DNA of 64,000 nucleotides, from positions 183,015-247,014 of the forward strand of contig VCJN01001919.1 in NCBI GenBank assembly GCA_006384855.1, written 5' to 3'. Positions 34,800-45,549 of this stretch are shown piece by piece; the stretch's first letter is position 1, and the number at the start of each line of letters is the position of its first letter. Under the pieces are notes generated by a model. The model searched no databases, had not been told where the DNA came from, and saw only the letters and a program-made list of their open reading frames with translations. A program made the translations under genes and the position numbers. This stretch comes from Tetraselmis striata. Lineage: Eukaryota > Chlorophyta > Chlorodendrophyceae > Chlorodendrales > Chlorodendraceae.

Positions 34800-35910
34800 G
34801 ACTGACCTAAGACTCTCGGCTTCATAGGTGGCCACTCTCCCTCTCACATGTAGGGAACGGATCTTGTTCAGTTGCTCGACTCGGGGATCGGGCATGTGGA
34901 CAGTGGCCATCCCCACCGCCTGGATGGTCATGACTCCGCATGAGCTGCGGGAGGTCGCTGCCGGGTACTTCTTTCTGCCTAGCCGCCCATGCATGGCCCC
35001 GGCGGTTGGGAGCCAGATCATTCTGCCCTCATCGACAGAGCACAACTTACTCCGTCACCGTTGACCTCTATGGCGACGCGCTCATAAACCTCCCGGCACC
35101 TAGAGACTCTTACTGGCGTGTGCAGCACGACGCTATCGCAGACGCCTTCCGCAATCATTGTGTTCACGACCTGGATATCATTGTACACCGGGAGGTGGAA
35201 GACTTGTTTCAACAAGCAGTGAGTGCCTCTCGGCAACACCCTACCGTGCCCATGCATGAACTCATAGATCTGGTGCCGGACGCATAGCGCGCCCTCCCGA
35301 TGTTCAACGTCGTGACTGGGAGCTATGATCCCCGAAGCTTGAAGCCCACACTGCTTGAGTTCAAGGGTACGTGGTACGGGGTTAAGTACACTGCGGTGCT
35401 CCGGGGCAAGGCTGTGGATCGGTTTGAGCGCTCCCTGTTGGGCGACATCCACAGGGGCGGGGGGGGGGGGGGGGCAGTGAGTGCGGGATGCAGCGTGGCA
35501 CAACACCGAGCCGGGACTGGTAGGAGGGCCCTCTTCGAGACATCATGGACATGTCAGAGTACACGGGCATGGTCTTCGGCACCGTGGGTGAGGTGAGCAA
35601 GGGGGTGCGCCGCACTGTGCTTGGTGTCATATTATGCGTGTCCACGGATCGGGGTGCCCTCTCATTGCGGGGCACTTGGTGCACCACCCGGGCTCACCCT
35701 GAGGCCATACTCGCAAAAGTTTTCCTCGGGGTCCCGAGCTTGGTAGCAGCGGCTCGAGAGCGTGCTCGCTGCCTCACCACACGGCACGATTCGTCCGGCA
35801 TCGTCCCGTTATTGCCGAAATTGCACAGCACGTCAGTGGATCACCCTCGTACACACGTGCACGCGTGGCCCGGACTGAACCGTGCGCGCATACGCCCAAA
35901 TAACGGGTAG
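34800..35910 (+). pseudogene. Decayed retroelement 3' end (RLE-like region)
   Basis: From 35060 a frame reads VDLYGDALINLP, RVQHDAIADAFRNHC and IIVHREVEDLFQQAV, resembling the GDHA...RHDALRDAL...E segment that follows the reverse transcriptase in many non-LTR elements. After one stop (35285) the same frame resumes with KPTLLEFKGTWYGVKY, which contains an E-x-K as in PD-(D/E)XK nucleases, up to a poly-G run at 35459. A further frame continues to 35910. No reverse transcriptase core was recognised upstream. Best read as a degraded copy of another retrotransposon. Confidence 0.35.
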
Positions 35911-36048
35911 GGCGGACCTTTCGTGGTCAGTGCCGGGTATTTTCATGGCAGTGTTTTAGACGGTGATCAAAGAGTATTGGAAATTCCATCACTAGACTGC
36001 AATTAGTCTTGCAGAATGCTTCGGCAATTTGCTTGATGACTATAACGG

Positions 36049-36465
36049 ATGTTATTTATTACATCAGGGCTTTCACAAATGCGCACTAGAAACAGAACGA
36101 ACAGCAACTATGAAAGGTTGGCAGCAAAAGAGAGACATAAGCCTGAAACCAAGGTCGAGCAGGAGGACATGGAGCCCAGAACCAAGAAGGAGCCAAGGGT
36201 TTTTGACTATAACGGAGCGTCGCCTACTCCGGGCTTTCCGGAACTGGATTGCTGCCTAAACGGCCGTCATAGACGCTGCAAGGGTTTCAATGCCAGTCCT
36301 GTCCCGGGCGGGGCGAAAAACAAACTTCAGTCATCCATCCCGCCTCGTACCGGGATGCGGGCTGCTTTTCGGCCGCTTGTGGTGTTGGTCTTACTTTTGT
36401 ATTGCTTTTACTTCATAGCGGTGGATTTGTTAATTTTTTACTGGTCCCGCGGCGCCCGGCGCTAA
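36049..36465 (+). CDS. Hypothetical ORF with C-terminal membrane-like segment
   Basis: 138-residue frame without introns and without a recognised family. The middle is charged (ERLAAKERHKPETKVEQED). The end has a strongly hydrophobic stretch, LVVLVLLLYCFYFIAVDLLI, followed by WSRGARR, like a tail anchor. The start is not supported by a promoter or an obvious context and it could be chance. Confidence 0.2.
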   Translation: MLFITSGLSQMRTRNRTNSNYERLAAKERHKPETKVEQEDMEPRTKKEPRVFDYNGASPTPGFPELDCCLNGRHRRCKGFNASPVPGGAKNKLQSSIPPRTGMRAAFRPLVVLVLLLYCFYFIAVDLLIFYWSRGARR

Positions 36466-36811
36466 GTGGGTTCTGCTTTTAAAATGTAGGCTTTTTCCTT
36501 CCCCAGTACTTTCCGAACATTCTCTTGATGCTCTCCCTCACCTGTAACTAAAAAGATATTTGTTACTGGTCCTTCTGTGAGACACACAGGGTAGCAGACG
36601 GGCGCGTGGAACAGCCCCCTGCTGCCGTGAACCCCCACAAACAGTCCCAACACAAGCAGTCGATATCTCCCGCCGGCAGTCGCTATCGAACATTGAGACG
36701 CTCGTTGTGGCTACCACCAGCGTGCGGGTGCAGGACCGCAGCCGCGCCGGCGGTGCACACATAGCGGCGGGGGGCGAGCCGCTGGCCCTAGATCCACGGT
36801 AGCGGGGCGAT

Positions 36812-37272
36812 ATGGAGGAGGCGGCGGCCCGGAAGGCACGGCTGAAGGCGCTGCGCGAGCGCGCGGGGGGCGCCGAGGGCGGGGAGGCGCCGGTGCTGCG
36901 CTTCCGGAACTACGCGCCGCGGGACCAGACGGGGATCGCGCACGAAAAGGTCGGTGCGGCGCTGAGCAGGCCGCCAGCGCGCCCCATCTGCCCGGCGGTG
37001 GCCTTCCTGCAAACTTTTTTTATTCACCTGTATAGCAGCGGTACGAGAAGAGGGGCATCATACATACGTGCACGGGTATCTGGCTACGTTGGTTGCCCCC
37101 AGAGTAAGAGCTGCTTTCCCGCGCGTCCAGCCAGTGCAGTCTATGCCGCGGTCGTCTCACCGCTGTCGGCGCCCATCACGCCGCAGGTGGAGGCGGCCAA
37201 GGCGCCCACGGCCGAGGAGCTCCCTGTAGCGTTTCAGGCCGCGGAGGACGAGGGCGAGGAGGCTCCGCCGGT

Positions 37273-37304
<32 letters not shown>

Positions 37305-37618
37305 TGACCCTTCATCCTCCTCTCACTACTAACCCCGCAATCTAACAGGCAGGCGGGCAGGCGGGTGGCTGACAGCCGCGGCACTTGCTCCTCACCACCT
37401 CCCCCTCAATCTTCCCTCTTCCCCTTTCCCGTGCTATCCTCCAGGAGGACACCATGGTGGGCGTGGCGCCCAAGAAGGCCAACTGGGACCTGCGGCGCGA
37501 CGTGGAGCCCAAGCTGGCAAAGCTCGAGCGGCGAACGCAGCGCGCGATGGTGGAGCTCATGACGGAGGAGGAGGGGCGGCGGCTGCAGGAGGACGGCGGG
37601 GTGGCGGACGAGGAGTAG
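36812..37618 (+). CDS. CCDC12: CCDC12/Cwf18-type pre-mRNA splicing factor
   Basis: Three exons, 36812-36949, 37187-37270 and 37445-37618, all phase 0, give 131 residues. Family members are small nuclear proteins bound to the activated spliceosome. The N-terminal exon is a charged helix (ARKARLKALRERAG) followed by LRFRNYAPRD, the usual Cwf18 box. The last exon has the diagnostic C-terminal block KKANWDLRRDVEPKLAKLER and then RTQRAMVELM. The middle exon is an acidic variable linker. The family is typically around 160 residues, so this copy is slightly short. The second intron starts gtgccccc, with a poly-C run of about 28. Start chosen at the first ATG with good coding continuity (gatATGGAGG). 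Confidence 0.9.
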
Positions 37619-39720
37619 CTTCCGACAGCTTTTCATGGAGGGATCTGTCCAAGGGGAACCACCCCTTTTTTGGGGGGGGGGGGGGGGGGGGGGGGGGTTC
37701 TCGTTCCGGCTGTTGCGAAAAGGAAGGTATTGCTGCTGGCGGGTGGAGGAGCACGCCCCTGGACCACGGTGAGGCCGTCCTCAAAGCAACAGGGCAGATC
37801 TCTTCTCGACTGCTATCACGTGGAGCCCCCTGCACCGGTGGGGGTGGTGCGGAGTCAAAGGGGGGGGGGGGGGGGGGTACCGGCAGCAGAGAACCGCCCC
37901 GGATCCACATCGAAGGCCACCGCTGTAACCAAAGCTCGCGCAGCGCCGGCCATGACCGCATCCCACCGATGTTTGTGCCACGCATGGACGGCTGGAGTAT
38001 GTTCAGATGGGGCCATGTGCCACCAGGCGGGTGTCCGCCACCATGCAGTACCCGCAGGGCGGAAGTCTGCCCCTTCTCGCCGGGCGGTGCACCAGTCCGC
38101 AACCTTACCCATTGGTCTCTTTCGGGCGCCAAGCAGGACAGTGCCGCCTCGCTCGGGAAGCCTTTGGCCGCTGAGACTCACGCGACAGCACGAGGCGGGG
38201 GCCATGGCGCATCTTGGCGATGGCGGGCCGCCCAGGGGGTCACGGCCCAGTGGCGGGCGGCAGCGGTTGCGCCCTTCGCCGCTGCTCAGCTGTCCTCGCT
38301 GCGCTTGCCATGTCTGGCTGCGGACATTGAGTCTATGAGAGCGCTCTCTGGCCTGTTGCCGGCCGGTACAGTGGGCCACAGCCTCCGGGCTCAATACCTA
38401 GCCCTGAACTCTGTATCTACCTTCACCAATCCAGTGGGCTCGGGCACCAGGGCGGCGCTGTCTGACAGTCGGTGGACCCCCGGTGGACAGTCAGTTGCCA
38501 AGTGCGGCCACGCGGCGGGCCGCGAGAGCGACTCTGCTGGAGCGGAGGACAGCCGCAACGCAACGTGTCGTATGTCAATCTCAATGCCAAGTAGGGCACT
38601 GTCAGGGCCATGACTGGCGCGCAGTAGCGGGGCTTTCCGAGGGAGGGGGGCTCAGCAGCTACACTCTGCATTACACCGTTCATATTAGTGTGACAATCGC
38701 CGCCAATGCCAGAATGGTAAGGAGTAGCTAGTGAAAGCCGAGGGGTCCACGCTCGCAGTGTCGTGGCGGTGGAGAATGGGAGATCCGGGTGGGTCGCTGC
38801 CAGCCGAAAGTGTTGAACGTAACACCAAGCCTGCACCACAGCTACGCTACATTCCTTTGACCTGGGCGTGGCTGCCCCCCTCGATCAGCTCCTGCGCCCA
38901 CTCCTGCAGCGCCACAGAGCAGCACAAGCGCAGCAGCTCTGAGAGGCGCCAGGCATGGACGCTGATGCCGGGGATTGAGCGCGCCCCCACTGTCTGCCGG
39001 CTATGCCTGCGCGAGGCTGGTGGAGCCGCCCCCGACCGCCGCATCCCCGCCGCGCGGGGGGACACACAGTGCGGAGAGCAGGAGTGGGGCAGAGAGTGAC
39101 ACGCTGTCGCAACAGATACCCGCACATTCATCCGCTTGTTTCATAGCGGAATATCATGCGCTATATGATGTACGGCACAAACCATTTAACGATCGATGAA
39201 ACCAGTTAACAGTTTTGCACCATGGGGAAAATGGTTCCATGCTGAATTCGATAAATTTCCACATCGTAACCCTGGTTACTTCCCTCTTGGTGCCGGGGCC
39301 AAAAGCAATGGTACAGAGGAAACCCAAAGCGTGGCTATGGTATATCATGCACAAGATGATGCGCTTTCTGCGCATCTGCTGTGATTTATCCAATGTGTTT
39401 TATCAAATATGTATTCCTGTGACAAAACGATACCTGCATATATACAATATCACGCTGCCGTGTGGCAAGCGTTGTGCTTTTGAGGCGGACATTGTCTCGA
39501 TTGCAAAACTGGTTACCAGAGCTTGTGTTCTACCTTGCGCCAGGGATATAGAGGTCACCGATTTGATATGTAACACGAGAAGTAGTGTCGCGAGCGGGGA
39601 GTAACAAAGTGTGACAGTTTCCACCCAAACAAAAAAACAAGGGGTCGAGCAGAGGAGTTGCAAAGATCTCTTGTCTTTGTGTCTCCCTGGGTGGTGACAG
39701 TTTCATTTCATCAACCAGAA
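37619..39720. other. Intergenic, possible transposon remnants
   Basis: Two poly-G tracts (37672-37696 and 37860-37876) right after the CCDC12 stop. On the minus strand near 38000 a segment HKHRWDAVMAGAARAL resembles the R-H-D-A-L segment of retroelement C-termini, but no longer match was seen. From 39130 to 39650 the sequence is lower in GC and has no recognised gene. Confidence 0.35.
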
Positions 39721-39723
39721 ATG

Positions 39724-41400
39724 TCATGTGTCAGCACCTGTGTGGATGTGGGGGCTGCGATGATTGATAGGCCGACGGCGTGCCTTGAATGGCGGGTTGT
39801 TGTTTTCCCAGCAGGAAGCCCGTGCAGGGACCGGCACCACCCATCTAGGCGGGCACAGCGCGCGCACCTTCACGGAGTTGAGAATGAAGGCGGCGCACAC
39901 AATGCGGAAGCCGCGGGGGGCAAATCCCGAGTACAGCGCGCCCGCGCCGCCGCGCGCGTATATCTGGGGGCGCAGTCAGGACCGTCAGAGGGTGTCAGTC
40001 CGGGCCTCACTGCACTGGTATGCATGCTGCCGCGGCATGGGTTCCTAGAGGGGCGGCTTACGTCGGCTAGCGTTGCCCGTATGGTGGCGTACTCCGGGTT
40101 GGCATGCTTGTCGAGGTATGCCTGCGGGGGATGACGGGCGGTGTCAGCCTCGCGGTGGCATTGCTGCCCTGCACACGATCCCCGCAGCTGGGAGGGGCAT
40201 TGCATGTAGCGTTTGCCCCATCGGTGTGGAGAGGAGCCCGCCGGGAGCGCGCCTGCTGCAGCGTCTTGGAGGCGTCGAGGGGCATGGACATTGCGGTGCC
40301 CAGCAGCCCGGACGTGACGGAGGCCACCAGCATCTGAGTGTGACGGCTCCAGGAGCCCGCCACCTCCGACTGCCGCAGCTCCGTCGCGATCACGGGCGTC
40401 AAGCCCAGCATGTTGGCGCACACGAGGCCGTCCCGCATCGCAGAGCACGTCAGGCCCTTGAACAGCCTCGCTGCCCCATAGCCGCTCACTACGTGCCGCA
40501 CCGCCGCGCCCGCCGATAGCCCTGCAGGCGTGCGCGCAGGCGCATGAACGGGTCGGGATGCCAGCTTGCAGGCGCCCATCAGGTCACGCTGTGGGAATCG
40601 CGACGGGGAAGCGGCCGAAGCGGCAAACTCAAGACGGGGCTGACTGCAACGGCTGCAACAGCGTGTTCGCTCAAGCACACATTCCGGCCCACACGGCTCT
40701 GCTCCTGTAGCCCTCCCGCGCAAGAGGAACCCCCCCCCCCCCCCCCCCCCCTGTTGAAAGATCACACCCGCCACGTTCTATAAACGACGACGAGAACACA
40801 AATATATATAACGCTTCCAGACGTTCACGACATCCTCCGCAGCTTCTCCGACGGGCCACCACTCCATGTCGCCCCTGTAGCAACCCAGTGTCCCATTCGA
40901 TGCAACGCACGAGGTTCATCTTCGCCGCTCTCCCTGTAACCAAAAACTATATATGCAACGCACGAGGTTCATCTTCGCCGTGATAAAGGCGGCGAAACGT
41001 TGCTCCCGTCGGCGCGTGACCGGCGCCCCTCCCGGGATTGTCGCGGGCGCGCACCTGCCCGCTGCTGCTGGATGACCACCAGCTCCGCCGGGCTCGCCAC
41101 CAGAGCCGCTGTCGCGCCCCCCAGCGCTGCGCACGCCACGCCCTCCTCCCGCGCCGGCTTCCGCCCCACTGCCGCCGTGAAAAGCTGCGTATAGCTGCCC
41201 GTGGCGCCGAACTGAACGGCCGTCATCGGCACTATCGTCGAGATGTTAACGGCGTAGCCGCGGTACAGAGCGCGCGGCGCAAGCGACACCGGGCGCCCTT
41301 CCTGCAACGCGTTCTTCACCGCGATGGTGGGCTGCATGCACGTCACCTCCACTGCGCCCGCCACTGCGCCCACCAGCGTCTGCGTCGCTGACTCCCGCAT
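39724..41400 (-). CDS. Mitochondrial carrier family protein
   Basis: Exons on the minus strand: 41400-41055, 40521-40253, 40121-40062 and 39963-39724, about 304 residues, the usual size of the family. These proteins exchange metabolites across the mitochondrial (or plastid) inner membrane. The three repeats are visible: MQPTIAVKNALQ with RALYRGYAVN, SPAELVVIQQQ with ARLFKGLTCSAMRDG, and MPLDASKTLQQ with GALYSGFAPRG. The acidic residue of the P-x-(D/E)-x-x-(K/R) signature is missing in repeat 1. The substrate cannot be deduced. The second intron is GC-AG (gcgcgc after CAG). The last exon may end earlier, because a GT after NSVK could be a donor. A poly-C run (40732-40751) lies in intron 1, as poly-G in the sense of the gene. 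Confidence 0.8.
40901..40980. repeat. 27-bp direct repeat in the carrier intron
   Basis: tgcaacgcacgaggttcatc plus ttcgccg occurs at 40901-40927 and exactly again at 40954-40980, in intron 1 of the carrier gene. The 26-bp spacer contains ctatata. It may be the footprint of an insertion or a local duplication. Confidence 0.8.
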
Positions 41401-42025
41401 CGTGCGGCGGCCTGGGTGCACTGGAAACGAGCCAGGTAGCGGGGTTGGGGGGCGAAATGAATGGACGGTTGTCAACGCTCGGAGCAGGATGAGAATTGCG
41501 GAGAAGCATCGCTGGCGCGGGAGCTGGCCCCCAGGCCAGGGGTGATGCAGCATCATCGAATGCTGACTGCTACTCCTTTCATAGGGTTTGAAAACCTATG
41601 AAGCGCGACGACTGCGTGCCATGTGTACGGGCTACATGTTACGATTGCGCAGTATCCACGCATACATTCCGGGAATTGAGTAGCTCGTGGTCCACGGCTG
41701 TTTAATTGTATTCAAATTCAAAACGCCAACGCATGTCCCCGGTCCTCGCGGCGGGGCGTGACGGTCTCGAACGAGTGGGATCCCCCTGCTCACACCCTGG
41801 CCCAGAGGTCCGCTTCCCTACCTGTAGTTCAGCAGTCCCTGTGAGAGTGCGTGACACGCCACGGGATACTCCACAGGCAGCGAGACTCCCCCCCCCCCCC
41901 CCCCCCCCCAAATAAGGCAGGGACAGAAACAGTAGCACACCCACACCCGCTTCTCACCCACGCAAGCACGCACCCACTGCGCGCGCCTTGGCTGTCGCCC
42001 CCGCCGGCCAGCCCACCCATCCGCG
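41401..42025. other. Shared upstream region of two divergent genes
   Basis: Between the carrier gene (minus) and the HMG/histone-fold gene (plus), so it should hold both promoters. A poly-C run lies at 41888-41910. No TATA box is evident. No gene seen. Confidence 0.4.
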
Positions 42026-42323
42026 ATGCCCCCGAGCGCCTACTTCGCGTTCTGCGAGGCGCAACGCCCCGCGGTGACGGAGGAGCTGCGCGAGGCGGCG
42101 GGTACGCTGCGCTGCGCGGCGAGACCGACATCTGCCGTGCTCGCCACCCTCGCCGCCACCCCGTTCGGAGCAGTTGTTCCCCGGCCCGGCCGTCGAGGGC
42201 TGCTGGTGGGGCGGGCTATGCCCCAGCTGTCAAAATCCGTTCCAAAAGGGGGTCGATCGCAGTATTTCAAAGCCCCAGACTGCTACCTGGGCTGGGCGAT
42301 GGGCGGTACATTTACACAAGAGA

Positions 42324-42392
<69 letters not shown>

Positions 42393-45300
42393 GAAGGAGA
42401 GGGGGGGGGGGGGGAGAGAGTCGGAGTAACCTAAGAGCTTAAGTTGGCTTAATGCCCCGTCCCCCCCCCCCCCCCCCCGCACCCTCCCCCGATTGTGTAA
42501 ACAGCGAATCCCTCCGTTTGTACACCGTATTTGAATTGACAAATAACTGTCTTTAGTCAGGCTGCATTACTGAATGATATCGAAACGTAATGAGCTCCGC
42601 CCCCCCCCCCCCCCCCCCCCCCCCCCTCCCCGGCGATCCAGCGCGCACACACCTTGTCTGCTAAACTGCGGTGGCGCCAGTCGCGTGCTGACTCTCCCGG
42701 GACGATGGTTGTCAGGCGGCGCGGCTATCAGCGGCGCGGTGGTGGCCAAGGCCCTGGGGGAGCGCTGGCGCGCGCTGGACGAGGAGGCCAAGGCGGGCTT
42801 CAAGGCAGCGGCGCAGGAGAAGGTGCCCCCCCCCCCCCCCCTCCCCCCTCCCCCCCCCCTTCGCCCCCAGGAGAGCGCCAAGGGGGGGGGGGGGGAGCTG
42901 GGGGTGAAGGGGCCCTAGACCCTGGCTTGTAGGCATGCTTGCAGGGCAGTACAGGTAATGTGATGCGGCATCTGATTCTGCCGGTCTCCTTTTGTCTGCA
43001 TGAGGAGAATACGCTGTAATGTGACACACATGCAAGCAATCTAATATGTCACAACAGATGCTGCTTGTATTAAGGATGTACATACATTCAAAAATAGAGT
43101 GTGTGTGTGGGGGGGGGGGGGGGGGGGAGGGAGAGAGAGGGAGAGGGAGAGAGCGAGAGAGAGAGAGTACATGGTTGAGTTCGTCTTGGTGGACTCATAT
43201 GAAAGGCGTCGACTCGCGTGGCTGAATGCACAGCGAGGGCCCTCCTGCAGAACCCGGGCGTGCACGGCTCTCCGCCCCCTTGTAAGCATTTGTGGTTCCT
43301 TTCGCCGTCCGACCTTTCAAAGCTGTGGCCGATTCTGCGGCTGGGCGACACTGCGAATACCAGGTGGGCTTCCCGCGCCCTGACACCCGCACCGCTGCCG
43401 CCGTGGGTGGCGTGCAGGCGGAGAAGGCCGCAGCCGAGCGCGAGGCTGCAGGCAGCGCAGAGCCCGCAGCAGCATGCGCCACGGGGCGCAAGCGCAAGGC
43501 GCGGCGAGGGCCCACCGCGTACTTTTTGTTCATGGAGAGCAAGCGCGCGGAGGTGCAGGCGGAGCTCGCCGTGGCAGCAGGTTACCCCCCCCCCCCCTCC
43601 CCCCTCGGTCCCTCCTCCACGAAACCCCCATATCCTCTGGTCCCCACCCCACCCGGCCCATTTGCCTGCTTGCCTGCACGCTCCACCGGGTGCTCTCGGC
43701 TCACCCTCTGTCTCGCCAGCTAGACTTGGGCTCATGCACCACAAAGTGCTACTTGGAGTGTACCTGAGCACCGGCTTTGGAGATGCAGCGTAGCCTGCTG
43801 GCACGCGCGCGTTGACATGGCATGGTCGCCGGTACAAACGAACAGATGCGCCCCCAACAGCTAGGACCGTTGGGGGCGCATCTGCCGTGCAATCGCCGGG
43901 GAAGATCGGGTCACGTGCTCGCCGCTAGGGAGTCACAGTGCCGACACCTGGAAGAACATATTGTGCCCGCCGTACTCCGACAGCACAACACAGCCCTAAC
44001 GCACATTGTGCGTGAAAGTGCAGTGCACGTCACATGTTTGAGTGTGTTTAGGGCTCGCGTCTCCGGGTCCTCATGCCCTGGTATTGTGGTCGGCCTAGAG
44101 CGAACACACCGAGCATCGCCGCGCCGTTTTTACCCCTTGGAGCATGTGATTCCGTCTCATTCTGGGTGTCCCACGCTTCGGGCTGCGGTTGGCGCAGGGG
44201 AGGCGGCAAGGTGGGCGTGGCGGAGGTGGCCAAGGCGATAGGGGAGCGGTGGCGCGGGCTGAGCGAGGAGGAGCGCGAGCAGTTCAAGGCGGCCGCCGCG
44301 CAGAAGGTGCGGATGGGGGGCTGTCCCCTGGGCTGCCAGGCGGTGCGCGAGCGAGCGTGCGTGCGTTGTGTGTGTGTGTGTGTGTGGATAGTGGGCGGGC
44401 TGCTTCAGTTCAAGGTATGTCAGATTTGTATAGTTCATCTTGCTGTAGACACTCTCAGTCAAAGTGTGGACTTCATATCTTTTCTGTCATAGATTTTAAG
44501 GATAGCCTCCCTTAGTTGTATATTCTGGGTTAACTTTCATACATAGTTGAACATACAGATTTTTTTTTTGTTATCAAGAAAAAAACACAGTAATGCTGTG
44601 TTTTAAGCTATGCAGTTCCGGATATCGTGTTTATTGTAGCAGATGGTCTGATATTATATGGACGGGTATCGATGGAAATAACGGTATCGATGCTGAACTG
44701 CTTTCCGTACAACCCGATGCTGAACCCCGATATGTGACTAATGGGCAGCTTATATATGGAATTGTTCGCCATTGTTTCTCCTGTGATGCGTCGGGCACAG
44801 GCGGCAGAGGCGGAGGCGGAGGCGGAGGAGGATGCTGAGGGCGACGACGAAGGCGACGATGAGGCCCGTCAGCAGGCGGCTAAGCCCGGTAAGCCAATAT
44901 GTCCTAGCGGGGCCCGGCCTTGCAGGGAACGGGCGCTGAGGCCAAGCACAGTCTCATGTCCCACTGGCAGTCCGCACGACATCCGCGTGGCCTAGCGGGC
45001 TTTGCATAGCTCTGCTCGCAATATATTCAATAGGACTCACTTTTGACAACGGCCGGTTTGAGAATCCCCGCACCAACGTCGAACGCCGCGGGACGGCCTC
45101 ACACGTATCTCCATACGTGATAGGCCTCCTCGCGGGCCGCGCGAAGGCCTCTTCACAGGCATTGCAAACTCACTAAGGACAAACTCACGACGACCCTTTA
45201 GTCGCTACGACGCGTAAAGGGTCGTCGCTAGCCGGCACGCGCTCACCGGACTCTCGTACAAGTAAACGCGCACTCGGCCGCTCCCGCAGCATGCGCATCA

Positions 45301-45518
45301 TACTGCGGTGAATACCCTTGGAAACGTCCACGGTAGCAGAAAGTGATACCTGCGGTTAGCTATGTGTAGCTGGCATGCCCACGCTTGAACGCGGACTGAC
45401 TGGACCAACCGTTCGTTCTCCTACCCCGACCGTTCACCTCCCCCCAGGGCCGCTGCCGCTGGGCACGATCAAGCGCATCATGGCCGCGGACGACGAGTTC
45501 GGGCGCATCTCGGGTGAT

Positions 45519-45549
<31 letters not shown>

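Noticed and set aside
45188-45227. Rho-independent terminator
   Set aside because: No U tract follows and the setting is a eukaryotic intron.
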